Shown here in pieces: positions 33,995 to 41,947 of a stretch of DNA of 64,000 bases. The translations under genes and the position numbers were made by a program. The notes beneath the pieces were generated by a model. It did not search any database. It was not told the origin of the DNA and saw only the letters and a program-made list of their open reading frames with translations. Within the stretch, counting starts at the first letter, position 1. Each line of letters opens with the position of its first letter. This stretch comes from Paenibacillus sp. JNUCC-31. Its GTDB lineage: Bacteria; Bacillota; Bacilli; Paenibacillales; Paenibacillaceae. The DNA is taken from NCBI RefSeq assembly GCF_014844075.1, contig NZ_CP062165.1, positions 5,332,001 to 5,396,000 on the forward strand, read 5' to 3'.

Positions 33995-34875
33995 TGTGTG
34001 TTGTCCTTTCTGTTGTTGGTTTTGGCATGGGTTTGAAAAAGCCGGTATAAATGCATGGCGAGAAAAGCCGTTTCTTCCTCGGGTACCTCTGTACCCAAAT
34101 CCTCGGCCATTACAGCGCTCAGTTTTCTGGCCAGCTGGTATTCGGACGGATACTCATTTTGCACATATTGTGCGAAGGTGGGGGCCGTCATCGGCTGCTG
34201 ATACAGGCGTTCCATGGAAAAGCGCAGGTGTATCATGAGTCTTGCCTGAATAAGGCTGCCCTGCTCAAAGCGAACGCCACCCTCCTCTTCAATAATGGAC
34301 TGAAGCTTGCTGATCACATTTGATACCTTAACCAGCTGTCCGACAGGAACGTGGTTTACGGAGGAGTACACATGGTATGTCAGGAACCCGGCCTCATCCT
34401 CCGGGACCTCTACGCCAAAGGCCTCTCCGATCATGGCCGCCGCTTCCGAGGCGATTTCGAATTCTTTCGGAAAACTGAGCTTTGTCTCCATAAGGAAAGG
34501 ATTCAGAATCTCCATCCCGTTGCGGATCCGATATAAGGTGAACTGAATATGACTCGGAAGAGCAAGGTAGATCTTGTCATTCAGCTTGCCAGGAAACTGA
34601 TCAGTGATGAGACGGATAATCCGGTCAGAGATGTCGATGACATCCGGGTCCAAGTCCTTCATCAGCTCCTGCGCCTGCCCCCACTCCTCCCGGTCCTCCA
34701 GGCGGAACCTTTTCTCAATCCGCGGATCATCGGCCTGAACGGTGCTTTCCCCCTTGAACGCAAATCCCAACCCTTTGCCGATCAGCACGTACTCCTTGGT
34801 ATTCTGGTGCGACCGGGCCAGAACAATATTGCTGCCGACGACCCGCTCCACCTGCAGCATCATTCCTTTACTCAC
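33991..34875 (-). CDS. BglG/LicT-family transcription antiterminator
   Basis: This 294-residue protein has an N-terminal RNA-binding CAT domain (residues about 5-60: VERVVGSNIVLARS, VLIGKGLGFAF) and two PRDs with phosphorylatable His in LPSHIQFTLYRI, TYHVYSSVNH and LMIHLRFSMERL, AMHLYRLF. When its PRDs are suitably phosphorylated it dimerises and stabilises a RAT hairpin in the operon leader. The GTG at 34875 follows GAGGAGG. A matching RAT/terminator lies 90 bases upstream, so it autoregulates its own PTS operon. Confidence 0.93.
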   Translation of the reverse strand: MSKGMMLQVERVVGSNIVLARSHQNTKEYVLIGKGLGFAFKGESTVQADDPRIEKRFRLEDREEWGQAQELMKDLDPDVIDISDRIIRLITDQFPGKLNDKIYLALPSHIQFTLYRIRNGMEILNPFLMETKLSFPKEFEIASEAAAMIGEAFGVEVPEDEAGFLTYHVYSSVNHVPVGQLVKVSNVISKLQSIIEEEGGVRFEQGSLIQARLMIHLRFSMERLYQQPMTAPTFAQYVQNEYPSEYQLARKLSAVMAEDLGTEVPEEETAFLAMHLYRLFQTHAKTNNRKDNTQ

Positions 34876-34899
34876 GGTTCACAGCCTCCTCGTTTCTAA

Positions 34900-34913
34900 A
34901 GTTAACGCTTTCA
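34900..34913 (-). promoter_or_regulatory. Catabolite-responsive element (cre) candidate
   Basis: Minus-strand TGAAAGCGTTAACT matches the cre consensus (TGWAARCGYTWNCW-like) except at the last base. Lying inside the leader, between terminator and start codon, CcpA would act as a roadblock. Confidence 0.6.
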
Positions 34914-34925
34914 TTCAGGAACGTC

Positions 34926-34969
34926 AAAAAGAGCCAAGAAGCGAGTATGGTCTCGTCGCTTCTTGGCTC
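34926..34969 (-). terminator. Leader terminator (attenuator) of PTS operon
   Basis: On the minus strand GAGCCAAGAAGCGA pairs perfectly (14 bp) with TCGCTTCTTGGCTC around an 11-base loop, followed by T5. It stops transcription unless the RAT forms. Confidence 0.93.
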
Positions 34970-34994
34970 ATGCCCTCTGGGGTGGTAACACGCC
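34965..34994 (-). promoter_or_regulatory. Ribonucleic antiterminator (RAT) overlapping the attenuator
   Basis: The minus strand has a 30-base element starting GGCGTGTTACCACC and ending GGGCATGAGCC. It matches the RAT layout GG-x2-TGTTAC-loop-GGCA-xxx-CC of the LicT/SacY targets. Its 3' five bases are also the first bases of the terminator stem, so the two structures are mutually exclusive. Confidence 0.85.
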
Positions 34995-35032
34995 AATTCA
35001 TTTTATGTTTTTATGCAGAACGTTCTTCCTAC

Positions 35033-35062
35033 ATCATATAGGAGCTGATATGACACCGTCAA
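35033..35062 (-). promoter_or_regulatory. Promoter of the PTS operon
   Basis: Minus-strand TTGACG (35062-35057) and TATGAT (35038-35033) are spaced by 18 bases. The start would fall about 30 bases before the RAT. Confidence 0.65.
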
Positions 35063-35242
35063 CCATAATTTTGTCATCCGTCTTTTCGTCGTTTAATATA
35101 GGGAATGTGTAAATGAAAAGGTACCTGCCGTATTTGATGAAAAAGGAGCCATGTTCACATTCTAAGGTGGAATGTTTGTGATCCGTTGTTGAATCGTGTT
35201 CGGGTAGACCGGGCCAAATCTAACATGAATAGGAGCATGCAT

Positions 35243-35950
35243 ATGTATCTTCGAAGTGTGGAGTTACTATCCGATAAAGTGGAAAATCCAGATCAATATC
35301 CGTTTCATATACCGGCAATACAGTCATTGCAGCGATTGGAATTCAGGAATAACATTACTTTTTTTGTTGGTGAAAATGGATCAGGCAAGTCCACATTACT
35401 GGAGGGAATTGCTCACCAGTGTGGATTCAATACAGCCGGGGGAGGAAGGAATAACTTCTATGAGATGGACGCATCCGAATCTTCATTAGGGGAATATTTG
35501 CGACTGTCCTGGTTGCCGAAAATATCGAAAGGCTTCTTCATGCGCTCCGAGTCATTTTACCAATTTGCTTCGCATGTGGATGAGGTGGGTTCCCTTGAAT
35601 ATTATGGCGGGCGTTCGCTGCATGAACAGTCGCACGGGGAGTCTTTTCTGAATCTGTTTGTGAATCGGTTTAATTCGAAAGGGATTTATCTGCTCGATGA
35701 ACCCGAAGCCGCTTTATCACCAGCCCGGCAACTATCCTTGCTGCGGATTCTTTATGATCTGTCAGATCATTCTCAATTTATAATCGCGACGCATTCACCC
35801 ATTCTTCTCGGTTATCCGGGGGCAGACATATTGAATTTTGACGATAGCCGGATTCAGGAAATGGCTTATGAAGAGACGGAGCATTACCAGATTACCCGCA
35901 GTTTTCTGGAGAACCGCAAACGAATGCTGGACGAATTATTCAAGGATTAG
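35243..35950 (+). CDS. AAA/ABC-type ATPase, single-domain
   Basis: This 235-residue soluble ATPase has Walker A VGENGSGKST near residues 42-51, an ABC-like signature area in LHEQSHGESFLNLF, Walker B GIYLLDEPEAALSP and a switch His in IIATHSPILL. It resembles the stand-alone predicted ATPase group COG3910 rather than a transporter ATPase. No TM partner is present. The ATG at 35243 is 7 bases after AGGAG. The EF-G-like gene follows after 16 bases, so they share a transcript. Confidence 0.85.
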   Translation: MYLRSVELLSDKVENPDQYPFHIPAIQSLQRLEFRNNITFFVGENGSGKSTLLEGIAHQCGFNTAGGGRNNFYEMDASESSLGEYLRLSWLPKISKGFFMRSESFYQFASHVDEVGSLEYYGGRSLHEQSHGESFLNLFVNRFNSKGIYLLDEPEAALSPARQLSLLRILYDLSDHSQFIIATHSPILLGYPGADILNFDDSRIQEMAYEETEHYQITRSFLENRKRMLDELFKD

Positions 35951-35966
35951 TGAAGGAGTGACTCAT

Positions 35967-36971
35967 GTGCGTACGATTAATCTCTCTGATCCATATATGA
36001 CAGTTATCATTCAGCAGCCGAAGACCAAAGAAGAGGTTAAGAAAGTATTGCTGGGTTTAAAAAAGTGTGCAGAAGAAGATTCAGATTTCGTGGTATATAC
36101 CCAGGATACTCGGAAGCAGATCATTATTGCGGGACAAGGGGAACAGCAATTGCAAGAAAGAATCGGACGTCTAAGAGATGAGTTTGGTTTGGAAATAGAT
36201 GCTCTGAAACCGCAGGTTCTCTATAAGACATCGATACAAGAAACAGTTCAATCTGAAGGAAGATATGTTAGACAGACGGGAGGGATACATCAGTACGGTC
36301 ACTGTTGGATCAAGCTTGAACCCAAATCAAGGGATAGCGGTTTTGAGTTTATAAATAAAATTATCGATGATTATGTTATACCTGATGAATATATTCCCCC
36401 GGTCAGGAGCGGAATCGAAGAAATGATGATCAGAGGTATATTAGGCCATTTTCCAGTGGTAGATGTAAAAGTAACGCTGTTCGATGGATCGTTTCATTCA
36501 TTCGATTCGAAAGTAATGTCGTTTAAAATTGCAGCATCCTTGGCATTCCGTGATGGTTTTAAACGAGCCAACCCCGTACTTCTTGAGCCTGTAATGAAGG
36601 TATCCATGACTACTATGAAAAACCAAATTCCAGGTTACTTGGAAGTGTTACCTTCACTTAGAGCACGAAACATAAACTTTGATTCTGAAAATGGGAAGAG
36701 CATAATCTCGGCAGATATTCCTTTAAAAGAATGGTTGAGTTTCCATGAGCAATGTCATGAATTACCTGTAACAAATGATCATTATGCAATCGAGTTTGGA
36801 TATTACGACGCAGTTCCAGTGCATCTTTACGAAACAATAATCCAAGAATCAAACCTAGAAGATGCGTACTATACCGATTTGTTTGGCTGGGAGAAGTGGG
36901 GCAAGGAAAACGAGGAAAGGTATTTGAACGATTTCATAGAGACATTTTGGGAGGAGGGGTGCCAAACATGA
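35967..36971 (+). CDS. EF-G-like protein with domains III-V only, no GTPase domain
   Basis: This 334-residue protein aligns by eye with the C-terminal half of elongation factor G. It opens with linker/domain III (INLSDPYMTVIIQQPKTKEE, then EDSDFVVYTQ, IIIAGQGEQQLQERI), continues with domain IV (YVRQTGGIHQYGHCWIKLEP, YVIPDEYIPPVRSGIEEMM, FPVVDVKVTLFDGSFHSFDS) and domain V (NPVLLEPVMKVSM onward), plus a ~40-residue acidic tail. The tip His of domain IV is kept (about residue 177). Domains I and II are absent. The GTG at 35967 has AAGGAG 8 bases upstream, so it is an intact gene and not a visible truncation. Possible roles are ribosome A-site binding or an EF-G mimic; this is inference. Confidence 0.85.
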   Translation: MRTINLSDPYMTVIIQQPKTKEEVKKVLLGLKKCAEEDSDFVVYTQDTRKQIIIAGQGEQQLQERIGRLRDEFGLEIDALKPQVLYKTSIQETVQSEGRYVRQTGGIHQYGHCWIKLEPKSRDSGFEFINKIIDDYVIPDEYIPPVRSGIEEMMIRGILGHFPVVDVKVTLFDGSFHSFDSKVMSFKIAASLAFRDGFKRANPVLLEPVMKVSMTTMKNQIPGYLEVLPSLRARNINFDSENGKSIISADIPLKEWLSFHEQCHELPVTNDHYAIEFGYYDAVPVHLYETIIQESNLEDAYYTDLFGWEKWGKENEERYLNDFIETFWEEGCQT

Positions 36972-37453
36972 GTACCAAACTAGTATTGTTGGATCAACTG
37001 GCCGCATGTCATCATGACAAGAGCTGGTTTATGCCGCTGGACGAGATGTTATGTGATGTAACCGCTGCGCAGGCCTTATGGCTGAATGAAGAGGGGCAAT
37101 CAATCTGGAGGCTGGTGAATCATCTGACTTTCTGGAATGAAACATGGTTGGATCGGTTTATCAAGGGTGAAGTGGCTTTGGACAATAGCATAAATAATGA
37201 TGAAACGTTCTATGTTAACCCATCCCAGGTAAGTGAAGAAGAGTGGCAGAAGAGCATTGAACGAATTGGAGTAACATTTAGTCGCTGGATACAGGCTGTA
37301 GAGGATAGTGATGATGCAAAACTGGGGATGACCATCCCATCGTACTTCAACGCCCCATGGTGGAATGTCATATCCAATGTGTGTATTCATAATGCATATC
37401 ATATTGGACAGATCATGATGTTGAGAAAGAAAGTAAGAGGAGAGATGATATGA
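36968..37453 (+). CDS. DinB family protein
   Basis: This 161-residue four-helix-bundle protein of the DinB/YfiT superfamily has metal-ligand-like His residues in LVNHLTFWNETWLDRF (near residue 46) and NAYHIGQIMMLR (near 147-150). DinB-like proteins are often thiol-dependent transferases or metalloenzymes; this one's substrate is unknown. Its ATG at 36968 overlaps the EF-G-like stop (ATGA) and follows GGGAGGAGGGG. Confidence 0.85.
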   Translation: MSTKLVLLDQLAACHHDKSWFMPLDEMLCDVTAAQALWLNEEGQSIWRLVNHLTFWNETWLDRFIKGEVALDNSINNDETFYVNPSQVSEEEWQKSIERIGVTFSRWIQAVEDSDDAKLGMTIPSYFNAPWWNVISNVCIHNAYHIGQIMMLRKKVRGEMI

Positions 37454-37938
37454 AAATCGGTTTCCTGATTGTGGATATGCAAGAGAGTATTGTAAGGAAT
37501 CAGTTGGATCAAAAAGCAATAGACCACGCTTGTGAATATATCAATCATGTTGCAGACGTGCTTCGTTCGAGCGACCATGTTGTCGTTCATGTACAAGACG
37601 TGGAAGGGATGGAAAATTCAAATTCTGAGGCGTATCGTATTATTTCTGAGGTGGATGTGGATGAGAAGGATCTGACTATTGCGAAGGAAAGTTCCAATGC
37701 ATTCTGGCAGACAGATCTGGAGAAAATTTTGAAGAGCCACGGTATTGAGCTGTTGATTATCGCAGGGTTTGCCGCGGAGGAATGTGTGTTATTTACCTAT
37801 AATGGTGCGATGGAACGAGGATTTAGACCGGTCATGTTGCAAAATGGGATTCTCAGTACGCATCCCGAAGCGGTGATTTCGACCTATAGGGACCGGAACG
37901 TGATTTCTTATCCTGTGGTTGGTTATCTAATCAAATAA
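37450..37938 (+). CDS. Isochorismatase-family cysteine hydrolase
   Basis: This 162-residue hydrolase has the catalytic triad pattern: Asp in FLIVDMQESI (residue 9), Lys in IAKESSNAF (near 78) and the nucleophilic Cys in GFAAEECVLFTYNGA (near 115). The family includes nicotinamidases and other amidases; the substrate cannot be assigned. The ATG at 37450 overlaps the DinB stop by 4 bases behind AGAGGAGAG. It is the last gene of the four-gene unit. Confidence 0.88.
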   Translation: MKIGFLIVDMQESIVRNQLDQKAIDHACEYINHVADVLRSSDHVVVHVQDVEGMENSNSEAYRIISEVDVDEKDLTIAKESSNAFWQTDLEKILKSHGIELLIIAGFAAEECVLFTYNGAMERGFRPVMLQNGILSTHPEAVISTYRDRNVISYPVVGYLIK

Positions 37939-37952
37939 TTAAAAGCACCCAT

Positions 37953-37980
37953 GGACGCGACGATGTCGTGTCCGGTTTTG
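37953..37980 (+). terminator. Putative terminator of the four-gene unit
   Basis: GGACGCGA pairs with TCGTGTCC (one wobble) around a 5-base loop; the following GGTTTTG is a weak T-run. Confidence 0.45.
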
Positions 37981-38142
37981 GTTATACATAACTTTTTAAG
38001 ATGGAGAGTGTACTTTACTGTTTAAATTAAACTTTACCTATATCTGTTAGGATTGAAGCGATATATTAAGGGAGGTAGGAGAAAGCCCGTTATTTAACCA
38101 ATATACAAAAGCGGATTATTAATAAGGAAGAGGTGTAATGAC

Positions 38143-38658
38143 ATGAATGTTCAAATCACCAGAATCGATAACAGTCAAAAAGAATTATTTTTAAACCTGT
38201 ACAACCTGTATCTATATGATCTGTCCGAATTCTCGGGGGAGGATTTGCTTGAAGAGGGAAAGTACGATCCAACGAATACCTATCTCTATCTGGAACGAGC
38301 GGAATTACATCCGTTTTTTATTCAATATGAGGGGAAGGTTATCGGATTTGTGCTGGTTTGCTCTCCTCCATATGTAGATGATGATGTAGATTATACGGTA
38401 CAAGAACTGTTTCTGGTCAAAAAATATCGTGGACAGGGATTGGCGACTCAAGCGGTTAATCGGGTGTTTGCACAATTTCAGGGCAGATTCAAAGTGGAGC
38501 AACTTGCTAACAACCAATCCGCTGTTTCGTTCTGGAAAAAATACTATGAACATCATCACATTGAATATGTCGAGTCTGAATATAGCATTGAAATCGAGAA
38601 TGTCGCTGGCAGCCATCGGATTCTGTCACAGTCATTTGTATATGCAAGAACGGACTAG
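38143..38658 (+). CDS. GNAT family N-acetyltransferase
   Basis: This 171-residue protein has the GNAT core YTVQELFLVKKYRGQGLATQAV and the closing NNQSAVSFWKKYYEHHHI. The N-terminal LFLNLYNLYLYDLSEF is typical of a widespread Firmicute subgroup. The substrate is unknown. The ATG at 38143 follows AGAGGTG. Confidence 0.85.
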   Translation: MNVQITRIDNSQKELFLNLYNLYLYDLSEFSGEDLLEEGKYDPTNTYLYLERAELHPFFIQYEGKVIGFVLVCSPPYVDDDVDYTVQELFLVKKYRGQGLATQAVNRVFAQFQGRFKVEQLANNQSAVSFWKKYYEHHHIEYVESEYSIEIENVAGSHRILSQSFVYARTD

Positions 38659-38692
38659 GTTAATGTGAAGCGTGATAGGAAGGAAGATTGAT

Positions 38693-39100
38693 TTGTTTAT
38701 TATATTAGCTTCAAAAGGCATGTCTAGTTGGATTTCAGGAATATTTCAGGCAGAAGAGGTAGCTGTGCAGTACATGGAGCTAATACCAGAAGGGCTGAAG
38801 GAACATCAAAATTTGATTCATGTAGAGGACATGAAATATCCTTTTTATATTATAGAGAGTCAAGGCGACTTTCAGTTTCTGACTAAAGATGAAGTGATTG
38901 CACTTTTCAATAATACGGACGTTTCAGAAGACGAAGAAGAGGTGTTCTTCAATATCTACACGATCCATTCAGATTACAGACCGAAGAAGCCGGGCACAGA
39001 CTATATGGGCATACTGCATCATGATCATGTAACTAATGATTTTATGGAGAGATACAAAGATGGAGGGACAGAAATTCTAGTCAAAAGAAGGATCTTTTAA
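38693..39100 (+). CDS. Uncharacterised small acidic protein
   Basis: This soluble protein of about 135 residues is rich in Asp/Glu and has no TM segment. Recognisable stretches are PFYIIESQGDFQFLT, NNTDVSEDEEEVFFNIY and GTDYMGILHHDHV. The TTG at 38693 follows GGAAGGAAG; a GTG at 38672 has no ribosome site. I know no family. Its size, acidity and place in a row of similar unknowns recall immunity proteins, which is inference. Confidence 0.6.
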   Translation: MFIILASKGMSSWISGIFQAEEVAVQYMELIPEGLKEHQNLIHVEDMKYPFYIIESQGDFQFLTKDEVIALFNNTDVSEDEEEVFFNIYTIHSDYRPKKPGTDYMGILHHDHVTNDFMERYKDGGTEILVKRRIF

Positions 39101-39135
39101 GTGTAAAGTAACAGAACGTGTGAACTTAAAACCAC

Positions 39136-39164
39136 TTCGCATTTACCAATACATGGGTTATGAT
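39136..39164 (+). promoter_or_regulatory. Promoter, twin of the one at 44532
   Basis: TTCGCA (39136-39141), 17 bases, then TATGAT (39159-39164), with ATGGGT just before the -10. A closely similar sequence recurs at 44532-44560. Confidence 0.5.
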
Positions 39165-39205
39165 GAATGAAAAGGGGACCTGAGAGAAACGGGGGTTTGG
39201 ATAGC

Positions 39206-39688
39206 ATGCCTATTCATAATTTTGTTATTGAAAATAAGGAGGAAATCAATGAATCTATCTACACCTCCTACTCATGGGATGCTCATGGAATTATACATAA
39301 AAACGGACTAATGGCAATAGAACATGCTGACTTGGAAGATGAGTTCATTTCATACATTCAGGATTCTCTTAACTGGCTGAATACGTGGAACCCATCTACC
39401 TGTAAAAGATGTAGTGGACTGAACAACTATGGAATAACGGTTATTGAAGAAAAAGATGCTTTGTTGAAGTTGCATCAACTGATTCGCGCATGGATTGATG
39501 TATTCAACCTTGCTCCTGATCAGATCAAACTTACAGGGGATTATTGTTTTGATGGATATGAACAGAGGGGCTATTACGAGAAACTTATGTATAACAGAGT
39601 TGAATTGATGAACGAATTAAACAAGCTTGCTAATATGGCAAAAGATGCTGAGGTAAATGGGAAATGCATTGTGCATTTTGGCATTTGA
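39206..39688 (+). CDS. Uncharacterised cytoplasmic protein
   Basis: This 160-residue acidic protein has SYSWDAHGIIHKNGLM, a pair of Cys in NPSTCKRCSGLNNYG that might bind metal, and a helical C-terminus. The ATG at 39206 follows GGGGGTTTGG at a long spacing; an ATG at 39167 has no ribosome site. No family is recognised. It sits among other small unknown, possibly immunity-like, genes. Confidence 0.6.
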   Translation: MPIHNFVIENKEEINESIYTSYSWDAHGIIHKNGLMAIEHADLEDEFISYIQDSLNWLNTWNPSTCKRCSGLNNYGITVIEEKDALLKLHQLIRAWIDVFNLAPDQIKLTGDYCFDGYEQRGYYEKLMYNRVELMNELNKLANMAKDAEVNGKCIVHFGI

Positions 39689-39764
39689 TCTTCTAAAGAG
39701 ATTTTCTTCTGGAACATAACTGCTGACTAAAAGGGAAGTGAACCATCAGAGAGGAGTAGGATTA

Positions 39765-40229
39765 ATGACAAGCCGCATTGTCGTTACGGGCGGAGCTATT
39801 ATTCGTGATCAAATGGGGAGAATTCTGCTGCAAAAAAGATCAGATTATGGCGACTGGGGATTACCAGGTGGTGGCATGGAACCTGGTGAGAGCATTGAAG
39901 AAACCATGATTAGAGAAGTGAAAGAAGAAACGGGTCTTGATGTGAGTTCATATGAACTGGCCTCCATCTACACAGGTGAGAGAATGAAATATACATATCC
40001 GGATGGCAACGAGGTTGTATTTGTCATGTTCCTGTTTAACGTCACCGCGGAGCTGGGTGGGAAACTTGATCATGATCAAACCACCCTTTTATTTGAAGAT
40101 GAACAGAATGAATCGCTAGAGCTTGTTTTTAAAAGTCTGGATGAAATTGATATTTGCACAATCAACAAGGTACAGCAGCCTGTATTTATAGATTTGATGA
40201 ATGGAGAGTCCAAGCTACTACGAGTGTAA
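39765..40229 (+). CDS. NUDIX hydrolase
   Basis: This 154-residue hydrolase has a full Nudix box around residues 38-60: GGGMEPGESIEETMIREVK and then EETGL. It starts with the usual strand IVVTGGAIIRDQMGRILLQKR. The ATG at 39765 is 8 bases after GAGAGGAG; the longer frame from 39738 is not needed. The substrate is unknown. Confidence 0.88.
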   Translation: MTSRIVVTGGAIIRDQMGRILLQKRSDYGDWGLPGGGMEPGESIEETMIREVKEETGLDVSSYELASIYTGERMKYTYPDGNEVVFVMFLFNVTAELGGKLDHDQTTLLFEDEQNESLELVFKSLDEIDICTINKVQQPVFIDLMNGESKLLRV

Positions 40230-40272
40230 TATGCTTAAACAGCGTAGCTAAACATGAAGCGGGGTGATAATC

Positions 40273-40653
40273 ATGGTAAAAAATTTGGAACTACTTCCCC
40301 CCTGTATTCCTGCATTTTCTGTTCAAGGTATGGAGTGGGTTGCGGGTGTGAATTTGTATATCAAACAAGATAAATATTATGAAAATATCATGATAGCAGA
40401 CATTACATTTCTGGCGAAATTCTCAAATGTTACATATGAATTGCTTTTTAGATTCACTAACATTGAAAGTTTTCATTATCGGCCTGGTGGTGTTCTTGTA
40501 CATATTAGTGGATTCAGTATTAATGATCTAAAAGAGCATGGGTATCATCCGATGAAATATTTCGTTGAGGACTATGAAGACGGGGTGCTGGGGTTCTATT
40601 GTGAGGATATTGAATTGATCAGTGTGCAAGAGAGTGAGCACTTGGCTTTGTAG
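40273..40653 (+). CDS. Uncharacterised small protein
   Basis: This 126-residue protein of mixed alpha/beta character contains LPPCIPAFSVQGMEWVAG, ELLFRFTNIESFHYRPGG and YFVEDYEDGVLGFYCEDI. No signal or TM is visible. The ATG at 40273 follows GCGGGG. The family is unknown to me; the composition is like other small acidic proteins nearby. Confidence 0.6.
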   Translation: MVKNLELLPPCIPAFSVQGMEWVAGVNLYIKQDKYYENIMIADITFLAKFSNVTYELLFRFTNIESFHYRPGGVLVHISGFSINDLKEHGYHPMKYFVEDYEDGVLGFYCEDIELISVQESEHLAL

Positions 40654-40703
40654 GCGATAAATCCATATAAAATCTTCCTAAGGAAAGAGAGAGGAGCATT
40701 ATT

Positions 40704-40864
40704 ATGCCTTGGCCCATGATTCATTTTGCAATCGCGTCGGAATTATTATCTGATCCAACCCCTGAATTTATAGTGGGAAGTCTTGCACCTGACTCCATTC
40801 ATGTGAGAACGAATGAAAGAGGTTGTTCCTGTACGTTGTGGACGAGCAAACACAAGACATTATA
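40704..40864 (+). pseudogene. Zinc-dependent phospholipase C-like gene, N-terminal remnant
   Basis: With a good ribosome site (AGAGAGGAG) this frame starts MPWPMIHFAIASELL and reaches VGSLAPDSIHVR, closely matching the start of the intact paralogue at 54675 (MPLPMVHLNVA, GNIAPDSIHMR). After about residue 36 the similarity ends and the frame stops at 40864. The zinc-ligand core is missing. A deletion appears to have joined it to the 3' part of another gene. Confidence 0.7.
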
Positions 40865-41083
40865 ATCCGTATATTTTCGAATGCGTATAAATCTACATTC
40901 GTGGAGTTTGTTATCCCTTGGGAAGATACGTGGGATATATTTGTCTATGAGCCCAAGCTGATTTCGAATCTCATTCAACATGCATTAGATCAAGGATGGG
41001 ACTGCAGCCAGAAAAATAATCGGATGAAATTCGACAACGCGACAAGCATCATAAGAGTGTTACTGGCAGAGAAAGAAGCCTGA
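40817..41083 (+). pseudogene. C-terminal remnant of unknown gene fused behind phospholipase fragment
   Basis: This frame is open from a TGA at 40814 to 41083 and encodes about 88 residues (FLYVVDEQTQDIIIRIF, FVIPWEDTWDIFVYEPKL, LIQHALDQGWDCSQ). A TTG at 40823 has no clean ribosome site. It looks like the C-terminal part of a conserved small protein whose start was removed when 40704-40814 was joined to it. It could still be translated by reinitiation. Confidence 0.5.
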
Positions 41084-41148
41084 TGAAGGGCGTGGTTATA
41101 TGATCTGATTCACTAAAAAAACTATATATGGAAGCAGAGGTGTCCAAA

Positions 41149-41631
41149 ATGAAAAAACGGATTAGCCTGGCCCAATATAATGAGAAGTACAATCAAGACT
41201 TGGCTAATTTTTCGTTAAGTAATGAACAGGTCCAATTTACTGCAATGCCTGCGGAAGTGATGGAGGAGGCATTCCAAAATCCGAACAAATATCCGGTAGT
41301 GATTTTAAAGGATAAGACTCCAGTTGGTTTCTTCATATTACATAAAAATTCTGAATACGTAGAGGAAAGAGATGCTTCCCGTACAATACTGGTACGTGCG
41401 TTATCCATTACGATGGAACATCAGGGGAATGGATATGCAATGGATGCCATGAAGGCACTGCCTGAATGGGTTAAGCAGCTCGATCCAAAGATCAATGAAA
41501 TTATTTTAGCTGTGAATGAGGGGAATATTGCGGCACAAAAGCTGTATCTGAAAGCAGGTTTTCTGGATACGGGAGAACGAAAAACGGGCATTCATGGTCT
41601 TCAACTGATTTTGCATTATAGAATGAGGTGA
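41149..41631 (+). CDS. GNAT family N-acetyltransferase
   Basis: This 160-residue acetyltransferase shows RALSITMEHQGNGYAMDAMK (CoA loop) and NEGNIAAQKLYLKAGFLDTG, a pattern of the RimI/BltD-like group. The ATG at 41149 is 6 bases from AGAGGTG; the ATG at 41128 lacks a site. The substrate is unknown. Confidence 0.85.
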   Translation: MKKRISLAQYNEKYNQDLANFSLSNEQVQFTAMPAEVMEEAFQNPNKYPVVILKDKTPVGFFILHKNSEYVEERDASRTILVRALSITMEHQGNGYAMDAMKALPEWVKQLDPKINEIILAVNEGNIAAQKLYLKAGFLDTGERKTGIHGLQLILHYRMR

Positions 41632-41759
41632 CCCTGCTGCAAAGAACGGAAGAGCTATATGCTAAATATCGATCCATGGCTCAGGAAGCTATTTTACACA
41701 TGAATGAAATAATTCGGCAAGATCAGGAGATGTACCTGGAGAACAGTTCGGTAACCTAA
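41628..41759 (+). CDS. Possible 43-residue protein
   Basis: A GTG overlapping the GNAT stop opens a frame of 43 residues, helical and charged (QRTEELYAKYRSMAQEAI, then LHMNEIIRQDQEMYLE). No clean ribosome site is seen. It may be a coupled small protein or chance. Confidence 0.3.
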   Translation: MTLLQRTEELYAKYRSMAQEAILHMNEIIRQDQEMYLENSSVT

Positions 41760-41791
41760 TTTCAGGATGACAGTTTGAAAGAGAGACATGT

Positions 41792-41823
41792 AGGGCTACT
41801 CTTGAGTGAGTAGCCCTTTTTAT
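41792..41823 (+). terminator. Intrinsic terminator
   Basis: A 10-bp stem AGGGCTACTC/GAGTAGCCCT with a 6-base loop is followed by T5. Confidence 0.88.
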
Positions 41824-41853
41824 CGTGTTTGTACGATGGAAAATCAGTATCGA

Positions 41854-41883
41854 TGCAACAAACCTGCAATTTCGTGCAACAAA
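41854..41883 (+). promoter_or_regulatory. LytTR-type direct repeats, 9-12-9
   Basis: TGCAACAAA occurs at 41854-41862 and again at 41875-41883, separated by exactly 12 bases. LytTR domains typically bind two 9-bp direct repeats with a 12-bp gap. It lies about 65 bases before the LytTR gene, so autoregulation is likely. Confidence 0.7.
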
Positions 41884-41947
41884 ACGCAATACAGTAGGTT
41901 TGTCGTAGCTTTGCTTGTAATATGAGTTTTGAGAGGAGGGACAACAA

